A stretch of 64,000 nt of DNA, taken from Symsagittifera roscoffensis. Taxonomy: Eukaryota > Xenacoelomorpha > Acoela > Convolutidae. Below, piece after piece: positions 39,511-49,104 of this stretch. The stretch spans positions 44,346,759-44,410,758 of the forward strand of contig NC_087063.1 in NCBI RefSeq assembly GCF_963678635.1. The letters run 5' to 3'. The translations under genes and the position numbers were made by a program. Within the stretch, counting starts at the first letter, position 1; each line of letters starts with the position of its first letter. The notes beneath the pieces were generated by a model, which saw nothing but the letters and a program-made list of their open reading frames with translations, had not been told where the DNA came from and searched no databases.

Positions 39511-41581
39511 AATCTTGGTGGGTACTCCACGCCTTAACCAATTCCATTAACACGATTAGGGAACATGCTTTGAAGCGGTTGTGTACACCGTTTTATGAGT
39601 AGTTCACCATCCTGCCTCCATCAGCATCCGTATATTGCAACAGTTTGTGTTAACCCGATTTCGTTCGCCAACTCTGGGTGTACAAGGTTCTGGAGCAAGT
39701 GCAATAAGGAAACGCCTGTAATTTTAAAAAGAAAAAAGTGCGGTCCAATAAGAGCACCAAAAATAAAATTTGTTGATTGTTCGTTACAAAAATTGTCTTT
39801 CGTAATTTTGCATGGAAGCGTTGCGGCGTAGCATCTTATATTTTGCGAGTTAACTGATCACACAGAGGAAAAGAGTTATCAAACGATAGTTTTGAGCATG
39901 TGATAATTTCGGGAAAACGAGTAGTGCGTTGTCCGTTAAGATTTTGTTCTTTTTCTATTCTTTTTTCAAAGTGGAACCTGATCTAAACTATATTTTATGA
40001 TTGGATAAATTAGATATTTTACCACTGTAAAGTATTTAATATTAACCAATCATGATCCATCTAACTAACAACCCACTTATTTGTAAGTGCTGAAAATACT
40101 TGTAATTTCAGCACCAGAGAGATTTGAATTTAACTTAGAAATTAGTTGTCTCTCCAAGAGAACTTCAGCAGCCGCAACAAACCAGTATACCCTAGATCTA
40201 TTGAGCCTAGCAGAGACTAGTTAAACACCCTGAGACTAGAAAGTATAAGAGTAAGATTAGGATCGGTATTAGACTAAGAAGTTGCACGAATCTATCCGGC
40301 CGAAAATAAGATAGCGTGACGAGCAGACGGTGTACCCTATCCGAAATTACTCTATGAGTTAACCACAAAGGACCTAACTCAAAAGATATCTGTGGTCAAA
40401 TGGTACTAATTTACTTTCACTATTGAACCAATAAGCTCCAGACTTTTGTTCAGAACCACTCTTCATAAACAAAAACAACATAGTTTTAAAAAAAGAAACC
40501 ACTTTTTTGGTTGGAACTTTCTAAGCTACTTACGCAGCAACCGTATACTCCTGTTGAAAATATTGTTTAGATGATCTGCTTTGGAGGCAATGTTTTTTTT
40601 TCTTCATTTTTAAAACCATAATCCGGGAATAAGCGGCTTGTAACCTTAATTTTATTGCAACAGGTAGACTTTATCCTCGGAACATCAACCCCCTCATCAA
40701 CCTGGGCGAGTTTGACGCCACAAATCAGCTGAAGAAGGAGAAGATGAAGAAAGCGGTGGACAGTGTGCTCTACATAGCCCAGCACCTCAAGAACGAGGAC
40801 GACAGCAGTGCTGAGAAGGATGACTGGAAGTTCGTGGCTATGGTCATAGACCGGTCTCTTCTCTACACCTATATTGTAATGTGTGTCATAGGTAGGTCAT
40901 GTGTGTCATAAATTGAGGTTTTTTGTCATACCTCTGTTGTTTTTCAAATTCCTGGCCTTTGAGAAAAGTTTAAGGTTTCTAGTCTAATTAAGGGTATGTG
41001 AGCGATTGGGTCTTATAAAGGGAACATAAGCTTCTAATTAAGCGGTGAAATTTAGTTTTACAAAAAAAAACTACAATTCGAAGCTGCAGACAGCGCAATC
41101 TGGGCAATAAAAGTTTCTAAAATAAATTGTTTGCATTTTTTTTGTTCTGTTATTTATTTACCGACTACAATTGTAGTCAATTATGCCCGTTTTATGTCAT
41201 AAGCTCTAGTCTTTTTTTTAATTACGCCACGCACAAAAAATGTCTCAAAATTTTGAAAGTGAAAAAAGTGCTTTTCTAATTTTTTATTAATTTGGTCAAC
41301 TTTCTGTGCTTCTTACATAGCAACTGACTATTCTTCTTTAACTTTTGGTTCTGATTACAGGCACAGTTTCCATCATATTTAACTCGCCAGCCATTTACGA
41401 TCCAGACAGCAGTCAGTTCCGGATGGACCAGATGTATGACATCCGGTTCAATCAGCACGCGGCCGACAACACTGCCTGTCCCGGTCTCTACTGGACGAAG
41501 GATGAGACGACGGGGTCCGACAAGAGTGTAATTCACAGACCCCTCGGCTGGGACACGCAGACGTTCTACGAAGACTTTTGA
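18694..41581 (+). CDS. Nicotinic acetylcholine receptor alpha-type subunit (spliced gene, span shown from the nearest first exon)
   Basis: Joined exons 18694-19041, 33401-33665, 34049-34335, 34582-34678, 36378-36602, 40664-40891 and 41361-41581 give one open frame of 556 residues with all GT-AG junctions in phase. The protein is a cation channel subunit of the plasma membrane. Visible features are a signal peptide, a Cys-loop (Cys186 to Cys200, 13 residues between), loop A WLPDIAMYN, loop B Trp207, vicinal Cys250-Cys251 in loop C, M1 about 271-295, M2 starting GEKV with Glu at -1' and Leu at 9', M3 about 335-358 and M4 about 469-491. The M3-M4 loop contains a basic amphipathic segment. Oddities: loop D Trp is Leu113, and loop C reads YEECC instead of YxCC. 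Any of three first exons could be used. Confidence 0.9.
25818..29460 (+). repeat. Partial third higher-order repeat (two units)
   Basis: The unit at 25818 begins like unit A, sharing 'ttttaaaaagggtaaaa' and 'gatgctaattag' with the unit at 6314. The last unit, from 27669, lacks about 45 bp near 27741 where 'cttcgttca' runs directly into 'tagcgttaatagc'. It stops at 29460, about 50 bp short of where the next anchor would fall. No exon module is present here. Confidence 0.85.
30195..30560 (+). repeat. Dispersed repeat, family R2
   Basis: The start 'gatctaggattttctcga' and the segments around 'gtcgac' and 'ggcgggggatcaaat' parallel 46340-46720 ('gatatgagattttctcga', 'agtcgacc', 'gggggtcgaatac'). 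It is bounded by G and C homopolymers (30551-30559, 30421-30429). Non-coding; probably a degraded transposon. Confidence 0.5.
31146..31425 (+). repeat. Tandem duplication, ~139-bp unit
   Basis: Two diverged copies begin 'gctcttttccagtttccc' (31146) and 'gctcgtttccagttttcc' (31285). Both continue through 'gtaaaattacaaa', 'gttcacgctga' and 'acgtttt'. Divergence is considerable, so this is an old duplication. The overlapping short frames are by-products of the repeat. Confidence 0.7.
33103..33181. repeat. Inverted repeat with 20-bp arms
   Basis: The left arm 'agttagaacatagtt' plus 'aaaga' (33103-33122) pairs with 33161-33181, with one unpaired base, around a GC-richer 38-nt loop. The loop contains a smaller inverted pair, gatggc/gccatc. 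It sits about 220 bp upstream of the exon 2 acceptor. It could be a miniature inverted-repeat element or an RNA hairpin. Confidence 0.75.
33401..33665 (+). CDS. nAChR exon 2: loop A to Cys-loop
   Basis: The acceptor ttattgtag precedes TCATGG. The first residues SWTDEQLTWN continue exon 1 exactly as LQMSWTD continues in alpha7-type receptors. The exon holds WLPDIAMYNNADG (loop A), an N-glycosylation sequon NGT at Asn171, and the full Cys-loop from Cys186 (KSSCRIDV) to Cys200 (QQICNMKL) with the conserved FPFD. It ends TTA G/gtaag, phase 1. Confidence 0.95.
34049..34335 (+). CDS. nAChR exon 3: loops B and C, M1
   Basis: The acceptor tttatcag completes a Gly codon. PWTHD carries the loop B Trp207, and SGEWEIIGIPA is the conserved strand before loop C. 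Loop C is SYEECCGAVAYADV, with vicinal Cys250-251 that mark an alpha-type subunit and Tyr256 four residues beyond. M1 begins KPLFYTMTLIGPCVLISF and ends at GEK, the intracellular edge of M2. Donor gtcatt, phase 0. Confidence 0.95.
34582..34678 (+). CDS. nAChR exon 4: pore helix M2
   Basis: Thirty-two codons encode the pore-lining helix, VTLAISVLLALTLFLLLIAD followed by IMPATS. With Glu at -1' from exon 3, Thr 2', Ser 6', Leu 9' and Asp 20', the pore looks cation-selective. The acceptor is attcag and the donor is gtaaaa, phase 1. Confidence 0.95.
34936..35010 (+). repeat. tRNA-like / SINE-like segment 1
   Basis: 'aaaggtcctgggtcgaatct' resembles a pol III box B in context, and 'accaggacc' follows. 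A sister segment lies at 59701-59760 ('aaaggtcctgggttggaatc'). There is no full cloverleaf, so this is not called as a tRNA gene. Confidence 0.4.
35463..35545 (+). repeat. tRNA-like / SINE-like segment 2
   Basis: It contains 'tggttcgagtcc', a good match to the T-arm/box B consensus, followed by 'ggtcgggatctg' and a T-run that could end pol III transcription. The 5' half ('gcatatggcgtagaagtaat') is weakly D-arm-like. It is probably a tRNA-derived repeat. Confidence 0.45.
35652..35724 (+). repeat. tRNA-like / SINE-like segment 3
   Basis: It contains 'ggagttcgattcc' (box-B-like), then 'agtcgagacctgc' and a T-run. It is similar in layout to segments 1 and 2, and the text 'cggcttaattccg' follows or precedes segments 2 and 3, suggesting a repeated composite. 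Confidence 0.4.
36378..36602 (+). CDS. nAChR exon 5: M3 and start of the cytoplasmic loop
   Basis: The acceptor ttttgtag completes Gly. GKYLLFTLIIVTMSLIFSVV is M3, and the conserved NVHNRGPGNTKMPSWIRSVF follows at the cytoplasmic end, then MPKFLLMKRPESGEE. Donor gtaaac, phase 1. The reading frame joins directly to exon 6. No extra exon was found in the 4-kb intron that follows, though an alternative cytoplasmic-loop exon cannot be excluded. Confidence 0.93.
37722..37790. repeat. Inverted repeat with ~18-bp arms
   Basis: 'ttccaaacgatttctaatt' and 'aattagaatcgtttggga' are reverse complements apart from one indel and one terminal mismatch, separated by about 31 nt of AT-rich loop. It could form a hairpin in the intron RNA or be a small foldback element. 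Confidence 0.65.
38345..39186 (-). mobile_element. 5'-truncated non-LTR retrotransposon (LINE) with reverse transcriptase
   Basis: Read on the minus strand, 39183 onward encodes ADITKAFDTVDHSNLL, the first conserved RT block, then VPQGSIMGPLLFMLY and the catalytic YADDT. A C-terminal segment beginning MQPIIQYGVLVYE lies at 38545-38354. The frame is broken between these parts and near the 3' end, so the copy is dead. Similarity to RT stops abruptly at about 39186, typical of 5' truncation. The catalytic motifs identify a LINE-type RT; I cannot name the clade. It lies antisense in nAChR intron 5. Confidence 0.9.
39464..39510 (+). repeat. (TTTC)n microsatellite
   Basis: Almost twelve uninterrupted repeats of the tetranucleotide lie inside nAChR intron 5, about 280 bp beyond the LINE fragment. 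Confidence 0.98.
39972..40381 (+). mobile_element. Solo LTR (410 bp) of the element at 47084-55728
   Basis: It starts tggaacctgat and ends aactca, and matches the reverse complement of the LTRs at 47084-47493 and 55319-55728 along its full 410 bp with scattered substitutions. It is flanked by a perfect 4-bp direct repeat aaag (39968-39971 and 40382-40385). It therefore arose by recombination between the two LTRs of an insertion. It has the opposite orientation to the full element and lies in nAChR intron 5. Confidence 0.95.
40664..40891 (+). CDS. nAChR exon 6: cytoplasmic loop and start of M4
   Basis: The acceptor gcaacag completes Gly. The exon encodes the second half of the M3-M4 loop, with a basic helix-forming run KKEKMKKAVDSVLYIAQHL and the conserved DDWKFVAMVIDR before M4, matching the membrane-associated helix of the family. 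It ends CVI G/gtaggt, phase 1, inside M4. Confidence 0.94.
41361..41581 (+). CDS. nAChR exon 7: end of M4 and extracellular tail
   Basis: The acceptor gattacag completes Gly. TVSIIFNSPAIYDP finishes M4, and a long C-terminal tail of about 60 residues follows with a single Cys, ending TFYEDF and TGA. The tail is longer than the few residues usual after M4 in many nAChR subunits. Confidence 0.93.
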
Positions 41582-41678
41582 AATAATTTTGACGTAGTTT
41601 TGAATTTTCCATCGTCAGAGATCTGAAAAGTATGCAGAGCAAAATAGCGAAATTTCAGTAAAATGGTTTAAAAGAGAA

Positions 41679-41684
41679 AATAAA
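41679..41684 (+). promoter_or_regulatory. Polyadenylation signal AATAAA for the nAChR gene
   Basis: The hexamer AATAAA lies 98 bases after the TGA stop, followed by a T-rich stretch. It is the first canonical hexamer downstream of the stop. Confidence 0.6.
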
Positions 41685-42636
41685 AATTGCATTTTTGCAT
41701 ATTTTTTTCTATTCGCTTATTCGGGCTCATAGCTTAGCGAATTAGCGCATATATGTGGGATTACTTTGCTATCAATCTCGCGTATTTTGATTGATCGACG
41801 ATTGAAGGATACTTTCATGGGAGATTTGATTTAATGGTAAATTTATTTGTATTTAGCGAACTTATTGATTGCTTTTGTCACATATGTTTTTATTGACACC
41901 AATTTTACTCTCTGAACATTTTGTCGAACAGGCCAAAAAGAATAATAAAGTGTTTGGCTGGGTTGCTGAGCGAACTCGTAAATAATTGTCTCGACTCGAC
42001 CTATTATTTCGATTTTCTAAGTTACTGTTCGGTAGTGGACGAGAACGCTGGGTTTTCATAGTACTGTTTTTACTTTGATACTGTGCAATCTCCCGGGAGA
42101 ATTAAATTTACGCAAGAATGAAAATGAACACATGATTGTTAAATACAATTGTACCACGTTTTACTCGTAAAATCATATTACTGATACAAAAAATGTTAGA
42201 TTATACTAATTTATTATACAGAGCTGATTTGAACTTTTCGCGCAAAAAACGAACAAAAATGGAACTTTTAGACGCGTTTTTCTCAAAATGGGGTTAAGAT
42301 TAGACAAAAAGTGAGGAGAACAGAAATTACTTTAATTTTTAACAGAACTATTATGATGCTTTTTTTTGCAAAATTCAACTATATTTAACCCCAAAAATTT
42401 TTTTTGGCTTATTTTTAATAAAAATCAAGAATTACGCTGAAGCTACTTAGTCGGTCGATCATTGAAATAGTGGTATCAAAGTGAGCCACCTCCCAAAAAA
42501 TTTAAAGAACATTGTACACTCCAAAAAACTGCGCAAACCGTTTAAAAACAGTTTTTTTTAAAAAAAGATGGTGTGTTATTTGGTGTGTAATAAAAACGAC
42601 TTGTTTTGTCTATCAAACAAAGTTAAAACAAGGATA
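41685..42636. other. Gene-free stretch after the nAChR gene
   Basis: This is AT-rich sequence without a supported reading frame on either strand. The minus-strand frame 42059-41862 has no motif and no splice context. Confidence 0.5.
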
Positions 42637-43345
42637 ATGTGCAAGTAGCACAGAATGCAACGATACTGTGCATGTAGCCAGTTACTGTGCAAATAGCACA
42701 GAATTTTCCGACCACACTCTTGGAAAAACACAAAAACATTTTTTTTTCATTAGAAAATACAAGTTAGGGTCGTTTTTTCCACAAGGTGTGGCAAAAAGAT
42801 CTAAACGAAAACAAAAATCGGATAAATTTGACAGTCATAATAAAAAAACCATCCGGAAAACAATTTTTGAAGAAAGTTGACCAGAAAAACGAAAAAATTT
42901 GAAAAAAACTTTAAACGTGTTAAAAAATTGTTTGAACAGTTTTTGACATGTTTTTTGCATTTTTTAACCTTTGTTCAATTTTTGGCGATAAAAAATTCCA
43001 ATAACTACTTTTATTTGAGTAAAACTAAGTTTTCCCGACTTAAAGTAACGCTCACTAAAGTAAGCCTACAAGCTCACTCCATATTAGTCCGAAATTAGAC
43101 CAAAAACTTTGGTCTAATTTCGAACTAATTTCAAACCAGTTTTTCTAGACACTGTGAAAAGTTTGAAATTTTTTCAATGTTCTTCGAATAACAATTGAAA
43201 GGGCTCTAATATGATATATCACTTGATCCATTTAAATAATTGTATGTGGTGCCTGGTTTTGCGTGGAAAACAAAAGAAACTAAAACACACCCGAATACAA
43301 AGTTCTTCCCCATTTTTCAAATGATTGAACAATAATTTATATATA
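42637..43345 (+). repeat. Dispersed repeat, family R1, copy c
   Basis: It begins with repeated versions of the terminal block: 'tgtgcaagtagcacagaatg' at 42638, a partial one at 42666, and 'tgtgcaaatagcacagaatt' at 42686. The body ends at about 43340 with 'aatacaaagttcttcccc', parallel to copies a and d. A perfect hairpin lies at 43090-43122. The short plus-strand frames (42668-42880, 42877-43098) overlap the repeat and are Lys/Phe-rich translations of A/T runs. Confidence 0.65.
43090..43122. repeat. Perfect hairpin, 15-bp stem and 3-nt loop
   Basis: 'cgaaattagaccaaa' is followed by 'aac' and then its exact reverse complement 'tttggtctaatttcg'. A third partial copy ('cgaactaatttc') abuts it. 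It lies inside R1 copy c. Confidence 0.9.
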
Positions 43346-44930
43346 TTTTTGCAGTGTAGACTTTTCATGAATTTTGTTGTGCTATGTATTAGACTCACTG
43401 CAATATATTTCTGTAGAAGGTCCAATATGTAGTTTCAGCGTTATTTTCGATTAGCTATAATGTCAAAATTGGTTCGTTTGTGGTGCAAAACTTTTGTGTT
43501 TTAACTTTGCAAAACAAAGTTTGACATTATAATTCTGGTTGATTTCTAAGCTAAAAAATGTTTCATCTTTTTCCACCTTAACTTGCCCAATTTGGGAAAA
43601 ACACGTTTTTAATTCGAGTTTTGTCCGGATAATTTAATCAGCACTGTATTCTAATAAAATTAATGATGTTCAAACAAGGAAAAAATTTAATGCATCTTCG
43701 AATAAAAATAAGTTGTTTTCATAGGACTTCTATTTTGATAGCCATAAATATGTTTTCACTAAACACAGATAAAAACTTTTCAATTATAAGTTTTTTGTTT
43801 TTAATTTTCAACTTTTCTATCTTTTTTTTTCACGTTAGACTGCCGCTTTTTTATTTAATGTATTTTTCTTGAAAAGTAGTTATTGTTCTTTTGTTTCTGC
43901 AGTTGCGCTTTTGTTATTACTGATCAGGTTTATGCATGCTAATACGTTCATTTTAATTGCCTGCAAATAATACTAGTTTTATGAAGGAATTGTTTTGAAC
44001 AAACAAGATTGAAACTGATACCACAATTAATTTTAGTGTAAAATCAGATCAAAATTCGACTTTTTTCTGTCACAAGAGCCCTGCTTTTCAACTGGTGTTT
44101 ATTGTTCCGACTTTCAAAGAAAGTTAGAAATATATTTGCTCAGGGTGTTTTTATTCATAGCAATTTTAAAAAACATTGGTCCCTCGGGGTATCACGCGTG
44201 GGCCCAGTTGGAAATGCACTCCACTATACACTATAGTCACCTTCAACGAGTCTGTCCAAACTGCTCGTTTTATAATATACACGAATTATCCCGCAATACA
44301 AAAATAATCCAAAATGAATTGATGGCTCTTTTTCCTACCCCCCCCCCCATTTTTTAAAAAATTTTGCCAGTGCTTAATTTACCCAAAAAAAATTGAGATC
44401 AAATAAATGGCAATCGAAACATTCAGTGCCTTACCTTGAAAAAAAACAGTTTTATTATTTATAGTCAATTTAAAATTGTTAGAGGTTTTTTATTAAGTAT
44501 AGTCTTTTGGACAAGTAGCAGCAAAAAAAATAAGCTTTTTAAATCTCATTTTTCTTCAGTTTTCCGAATTTCAATACAGCTAGAAATTCGACTTATGCAC
44601 TCAAATGAAGAAATTTTGTAACATAATAATTGTACAAATTTTGCTCGCCGGACATGTTGATTTTGGTGCATATTTCAGACGCTAAAATACCCTTTGTACT
44701 GTTTTTTCTCTACAGATGATTTGTTGTATAACAAAAAGGTTCCCAAAACTTGTTTCAATTTTTTATTCCCAAGTCCCATCCTGGAACAAAAAACTCTAGA
44801 CCTACCGCACTGTGGTTTTTAAAATACAGGGGGTTACAATTAGCACTGTTAATAGACGCCATGATTGCTATTTTTTTGTAACCGTTATTTACAAAACTTC
44901 TTTAAAAAATTACCGCTAGTTCATCGCAAA
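43346..44930. other. Gene-free stretch
   Basis: No motif-bearing frame was found. The short plus-strand frames (43663-43872, 44136-44357) lack recognisable domains, start context and splice support. Confidence 0.5.
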
Positions 44931-44969
<39 letters not shown>

Positions 44970-44975
44970 GAGAGA
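44931..44975 (+). repeat. (GT)n(GA)n compound microsatellite
   Basis: About nine GT repeats pass directly into about eleven GA repeats, with one interruption near the end. Confidence 0.95.
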
Positions 44976-45970
44976 CATGTTTGCACTCTCGCGTCGTAAT
45001 CATTTAAAACACGCTGGCTTGAGCTAGTTTGAATCAGCAGTTTTAAAGATTATTTTGGTAGTTGTTAGGAATTATTTAGCAAAAAAATTTATATATTTTT
45101 CAAAAAGTGGTACAAGATTTTGAAACTTATACTCAGGGGTGGATTGACTGATATAATGAATTTAAAATGGAAAGTTTCATCGACCAGCACAAAAATATAT
45201 TTCATAAATCAAAATTTGTCAAAAGAAAAAATTTTATACAGTAAAAACACCAGATTAAAAAATGTTTTTAACATCATTAACAATCTATAGTTGGAGATTG
45301 GTCCATGTCCTTAGAGATCGTCTATGACTGATCCCCATTTATAAATTTCAATTACTTTTTGATTGTTTTTTTTTGACTTGGCAGAAATGACCATTTAAAC
45401 GGATTATGGTTTGTCTTACTTTTCTAAAATGAGGCTATCGAAACTTTGTCAGTTGATGCATGTTCATATTTTCAAGGTTTATGATAGTGGAGTGGTCACT
45501 AAAATTAGAGCAGACAACTCATTACGAGGCCAAACTGCATTTTGAGAATTGTAAGCGAATTTCGAAACAAGGACGCTCCCTTTGTTCTTTTTTTGTTCTT
45601 TCTTTTTCTTTGATCGTTCCGACAAAATTTTAACATGATAAAGATTTGTCTCTGGAACCCAAAACCATACAGACAAAAAATTGTGCGCCTATCCAGTGCA
45701 CAGTTTGGCCACATAAAGCTTAATTTTTTTTACGGCTAATAATGGGGACAGATAAAATACCATAGAAATTTGAAACTTATCAAAAATGTTCACTTACACA
45801 CAAGCCGATCAGCTTTCATGAAACTAATACTACCCATAACATTCCGGCTACCGATATCCTAAATTTGGTAGCAAATGAGCAAACAATATTAACTGATTTG
45901 TTTTACTGTTCCATGATATGGTCTGCTCTTCCAGAATTACAAATTTAGTTACAGGAAGTTCGCAATCTCG

Positions 45971-47064
45971 CACTCAGTAAAAAGAGAAAATAATCGATTA
46001 AATTATAATTATAATCGTACTTTTAGCAAAATTATAATTAGTTATGAGCGTCAATTTAAGATGTTTAAACGATTTATAATCCATTATAACGATAACATTT
46101 TTGGTGTGAATTCAATAAATTACAATCAATTATAATTGATTATAATTTTTCCGAAAGTCTCTTATAATCTCTTATAATCTCTTGTAACATCTTATAATCT
46201 CTTATAATCTATTATAATAGATTAAAATCCCTTTTTCTATCAAAATCGTTTTTTTACAAGAAAAATGAAATACAATGGATTATAATTTAGCTATTCTGCA
46301 TGAAAACACTGTAAAAATCAGTAAGAGGTAAGAAATCAGTAAACCAGCGGCGGATATGAGATTTTCTCGAAATGAGGAGGCGGATTTTAAAAAAATTATC
46401 AAAAACTTTATTGACTTTTTTTAAGTCGACCAAAATGGTTTTACGAGGTCTCACAGAGCACTTAAAAGACCCTGTTTTGGCCAAGTTTGGTGCACCGCAA
46501 TCAAACTTTTGAAGAAACAGGCCAAAATTGACTTTTTTAGGCGTTTTTTGGAAACATTTCACCAAAAAATCACGTTTTTTTTTGCGCGCGCTCCCCCTCA
46601 AAATTAGTTTTTATTGGCGTTAAATATGGATATCTCAAAACAGTACAAAAGGGGAACCCTTTGGGTAGACAGGGGGTCGAATACCTGAGAAAAGGCGTCC
46701 GCCCCCCCTAAATCCGTCCTTGCAGTAAACAGTAAGAAAGTTAACAGTAATCAGTAAGAAAAGAAACCAACTGGAAAGCACACAAAAGAAAATAAAAATA
46801 AAACGAAATGAAGCGATGACGTTTTTTGGATAATAATGGATTATACGATTAAAATGGATTATAAATCAATAAAACTTCAAAAATAACTTTTTCAAAAATA
46901 ATCGATTATAAGTGATTATAATCGATTATAATTGGTTTTTTTGTTTCGAAAAATAGTAACATTATAATCCATTTTTATTTGATTATAATCTTTTTTTTTT
47001 GAAATTTATGGAGACTGAAATAAAAATCTATTATAATTTTTTCTTTTTCTTTTTACTGAGTGTG
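45971..47064. mobile_element. Putative non-autonomous DNA element with TIRs and ATTATAATC-rich subterminal regions
   Basis: The left end 'cactcagtaaaaagagaaaa' (45971) is matched by the reverse complement of the right end, 'cactcagtaaaaagaaaaag' (ending 47064). Both subterminal regions (about 45990-46290 and 46830-47045) are dense in palindromic variants of gattataatc. The centre holds an R2-type block (46340-46720). No transposase frame is present. I could not find a convincing target-site duplication, so the exact boundaries are tentative. Confidence 0.6.
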
Positions 47065-47079
47065 GGATACGATGTAAAT

Positions 47080-47083
47080 AAAG
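47080..47083. repeat. Target-site duplication AAAG, left copy
   Basis: The same four bases are found at 55729-55732, immediately outside the other LTR. The solo LTR at 39972 is also flanked by AAAG. Confidence 0.85.
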
Positions 47084-47493
47084 TGAGTTATGACCGATGT
47101 GGTTAACTCATAGAGTAATTTCGGATAGGGTACACCGTCTGCTCGTCACGCTATCTTATTTTCGGCCGGATAGATTCGTGCAACTTCTTAGTCTCATACC
47201 GATCCTAATCTTACTCTTATACTTACTAGTCTCAGGGTGTTTAACTAGTCTCTGCTAGGCTCAAAAGATCTAGGGTATACTGGTTTATTGCGGCTGCTGA
47301 AGTTCTCTTGGAAAGGCAACTAATTTCTAAGTTAAATTCAAACCTCTTTGGTGCTGAAATTTTAATTAATTTCAGCACTTACAAATAAGTGGGTTGTTAG
47401 TTAGATGGATTATGATTGGTTAATATTAAATATTTTACAGTGGTAAAATATCCAATTTATCCAATTATACAATGTAGTTTAGATCAGGTTCCA
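47084..47493 (-). repeat. 3' LTR (relative to element transcription)
   Basis: It is 410 bp with TG/CA ends: on the plus strand it starts tgagttatgacc and ends ggttcca. It contains a short inverted repeat around 'gtgctgaaatt...aatttcagcac'. The polypurine tract just inside it is weak ('cccggatggg' on the minus strand). Confidence 0.95.
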
Positions 47494-49104
47494 CCCATCC
47501 GGGTTTTACAGAGTTTTTTAGAATTATCTTTCTGCAATTCGAAGGATGGATGATGAACGTTGGTATTTGGCGAACATCATATTCTTGTCCGGTTCCTCTT
47601 GTTGAAGAAGTTCGAGGACGCTGGAGTTAGGGAAATACAATAGTTGTGTCGTCTTGTGACGACTGTGATCCCCAATGAAATCAATCTGATTTCAGAATGA
47701 TTTGCTATGACGGGTTTTTCTGTATTATGTAGAGAACTTGTTTTGTGTTCAACCTCGTCTGGGAATGGCGTGGAGATTGTGTGTGGAAGGGATGCCTCGT
47801 AACTCGGATCTGTACGTATACTTGAACATCGAGGTGGTCATTGGTCTAGTTCATTGAAGTCCTTTTCTGCGAAGTCAAGTCGTACTCTAAATCCTCTGAG
47901 TTGTGATTGTGGGCGGCATATCGGTTGTGTTTAGCCATTCTTTTGTTCGAGTGTGATGGGGTCATCTAGTCTTTGGATGTTCGTCTTTGTTGTTGTGTAT
48001 TGATCTATATACTGCAAGGTATAATTTACATTTTATAAAATTTTGTTAGTCTAATTTTTTTATCATGATTTTAGTTAATCGTTTTCACAAAAGCGTTTTG
48101 TTTTAGTTTGGGTAATTTGAAGAGTTACTCACCCTTGAGTACCTCTTATTAAAAATAGAAATGTGGTCACAAAGCGTGGATGTAGCGCGGTGGGTTAGGC
48201 CGGCTATAGAGCATGCTCAGGACGTCCTCTCTGGTGGGTTAGGCCAGGAGTGGGAGTATGATTTCGTGCTGTTTCTTTGAGAGGTCCTGTTATGTGATAA
48301 CTTTTCATGCTGGGTTTAAGTTGATCTTTCTTATGTTACTTTGGTCGTGTCCTTTTTTCAAAAATCAAATTGTTTTTGGTATGGGTTTGTCTTGCGACTT
48401 TTTTGTGTTTGATTATTTCTTTCTTAGACTTTATAATAGTCTTCAAAAGAATAAATTATCCAGTTTTGAACTGGGTTAATCCGGTTTGGGTACCGTTGGT
48501 TTTCTTTTCTTAGTCATGCTGTTATTTTATGATTTGAGGTGTTTAGTAAGCTGCGTTGGATAGTTTGGTTTAGTATATAATTCCTTTCCAACCGGGTTAA
48601 AGGAAAGTTTGAAACTTGTTATTGTGTGTTAGAGTTGTTGAGTGTGAAAACTTGAAACTTAAAATCATTATTTAAACAAATCTTCGTGGGCGAGCTGTGC
48701 GAGTTTGAATAGAATTCTTGTGCGAGTGAATGAAAATATCAAAAGGTTAGTACTGCATTTTCATTTTATTAATTTATTACATAGAATTTTGAATTTTACT
48801 GCGTTTGGAGGAAATTTTAAAATTATAAAATTTCATCGTATTTAATTTTACTGCTTCATGGGGAAATAATTTATAGATTAATTCACTACATTTGGTATGA
48901 ATTTTATTACATTATTTAGTGCAAGATATTAATGAGTTTTAAAAGAATTTTAACAAGTTTGTATTATTTTTTTATTTTTCTTTTCTGTTTTTGTAGGTGA
49001 TCGTGGTATGACGATTAGAAATATAAATGAAACATTAATAAAAAATGGTTAGTAAAAAATGGTTAAATTGATTAGTGAAGAGTATTTTAAATAATACTTA
49101 CCTG
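47494..49104. other. Non-coding 3' region of the LTR element
   Basis: About 1.6 kb between the third frame and the 3' LTR. It is less A/T-homopolymeric than the flanking genome and holds no supported frame. The plus-strand frame 48258-48479 is antisense to the element and shows no motif. Confidence 0.6.

Larger units (their letters stand above)
36603..40663. other. nAChR intron 5 with transposon insertions
   Basis: This 4.06-kb intron carries a hairpin (37722-37790), a LINE fragment (38345-39186, minus), a TTTC microsatellite (39464-39510) and a solo LTR (39972-40381). A degenerate R1 terminal motif lies at 40522-40552. No supported exon was found in the remaining sequence. Confidence 0.6.

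Noticed and set aside
45479-45714. Two overlapping minus-strand frames rich in Lys
   Set aside because: They overlap in different phases, with no motif and no splice context.
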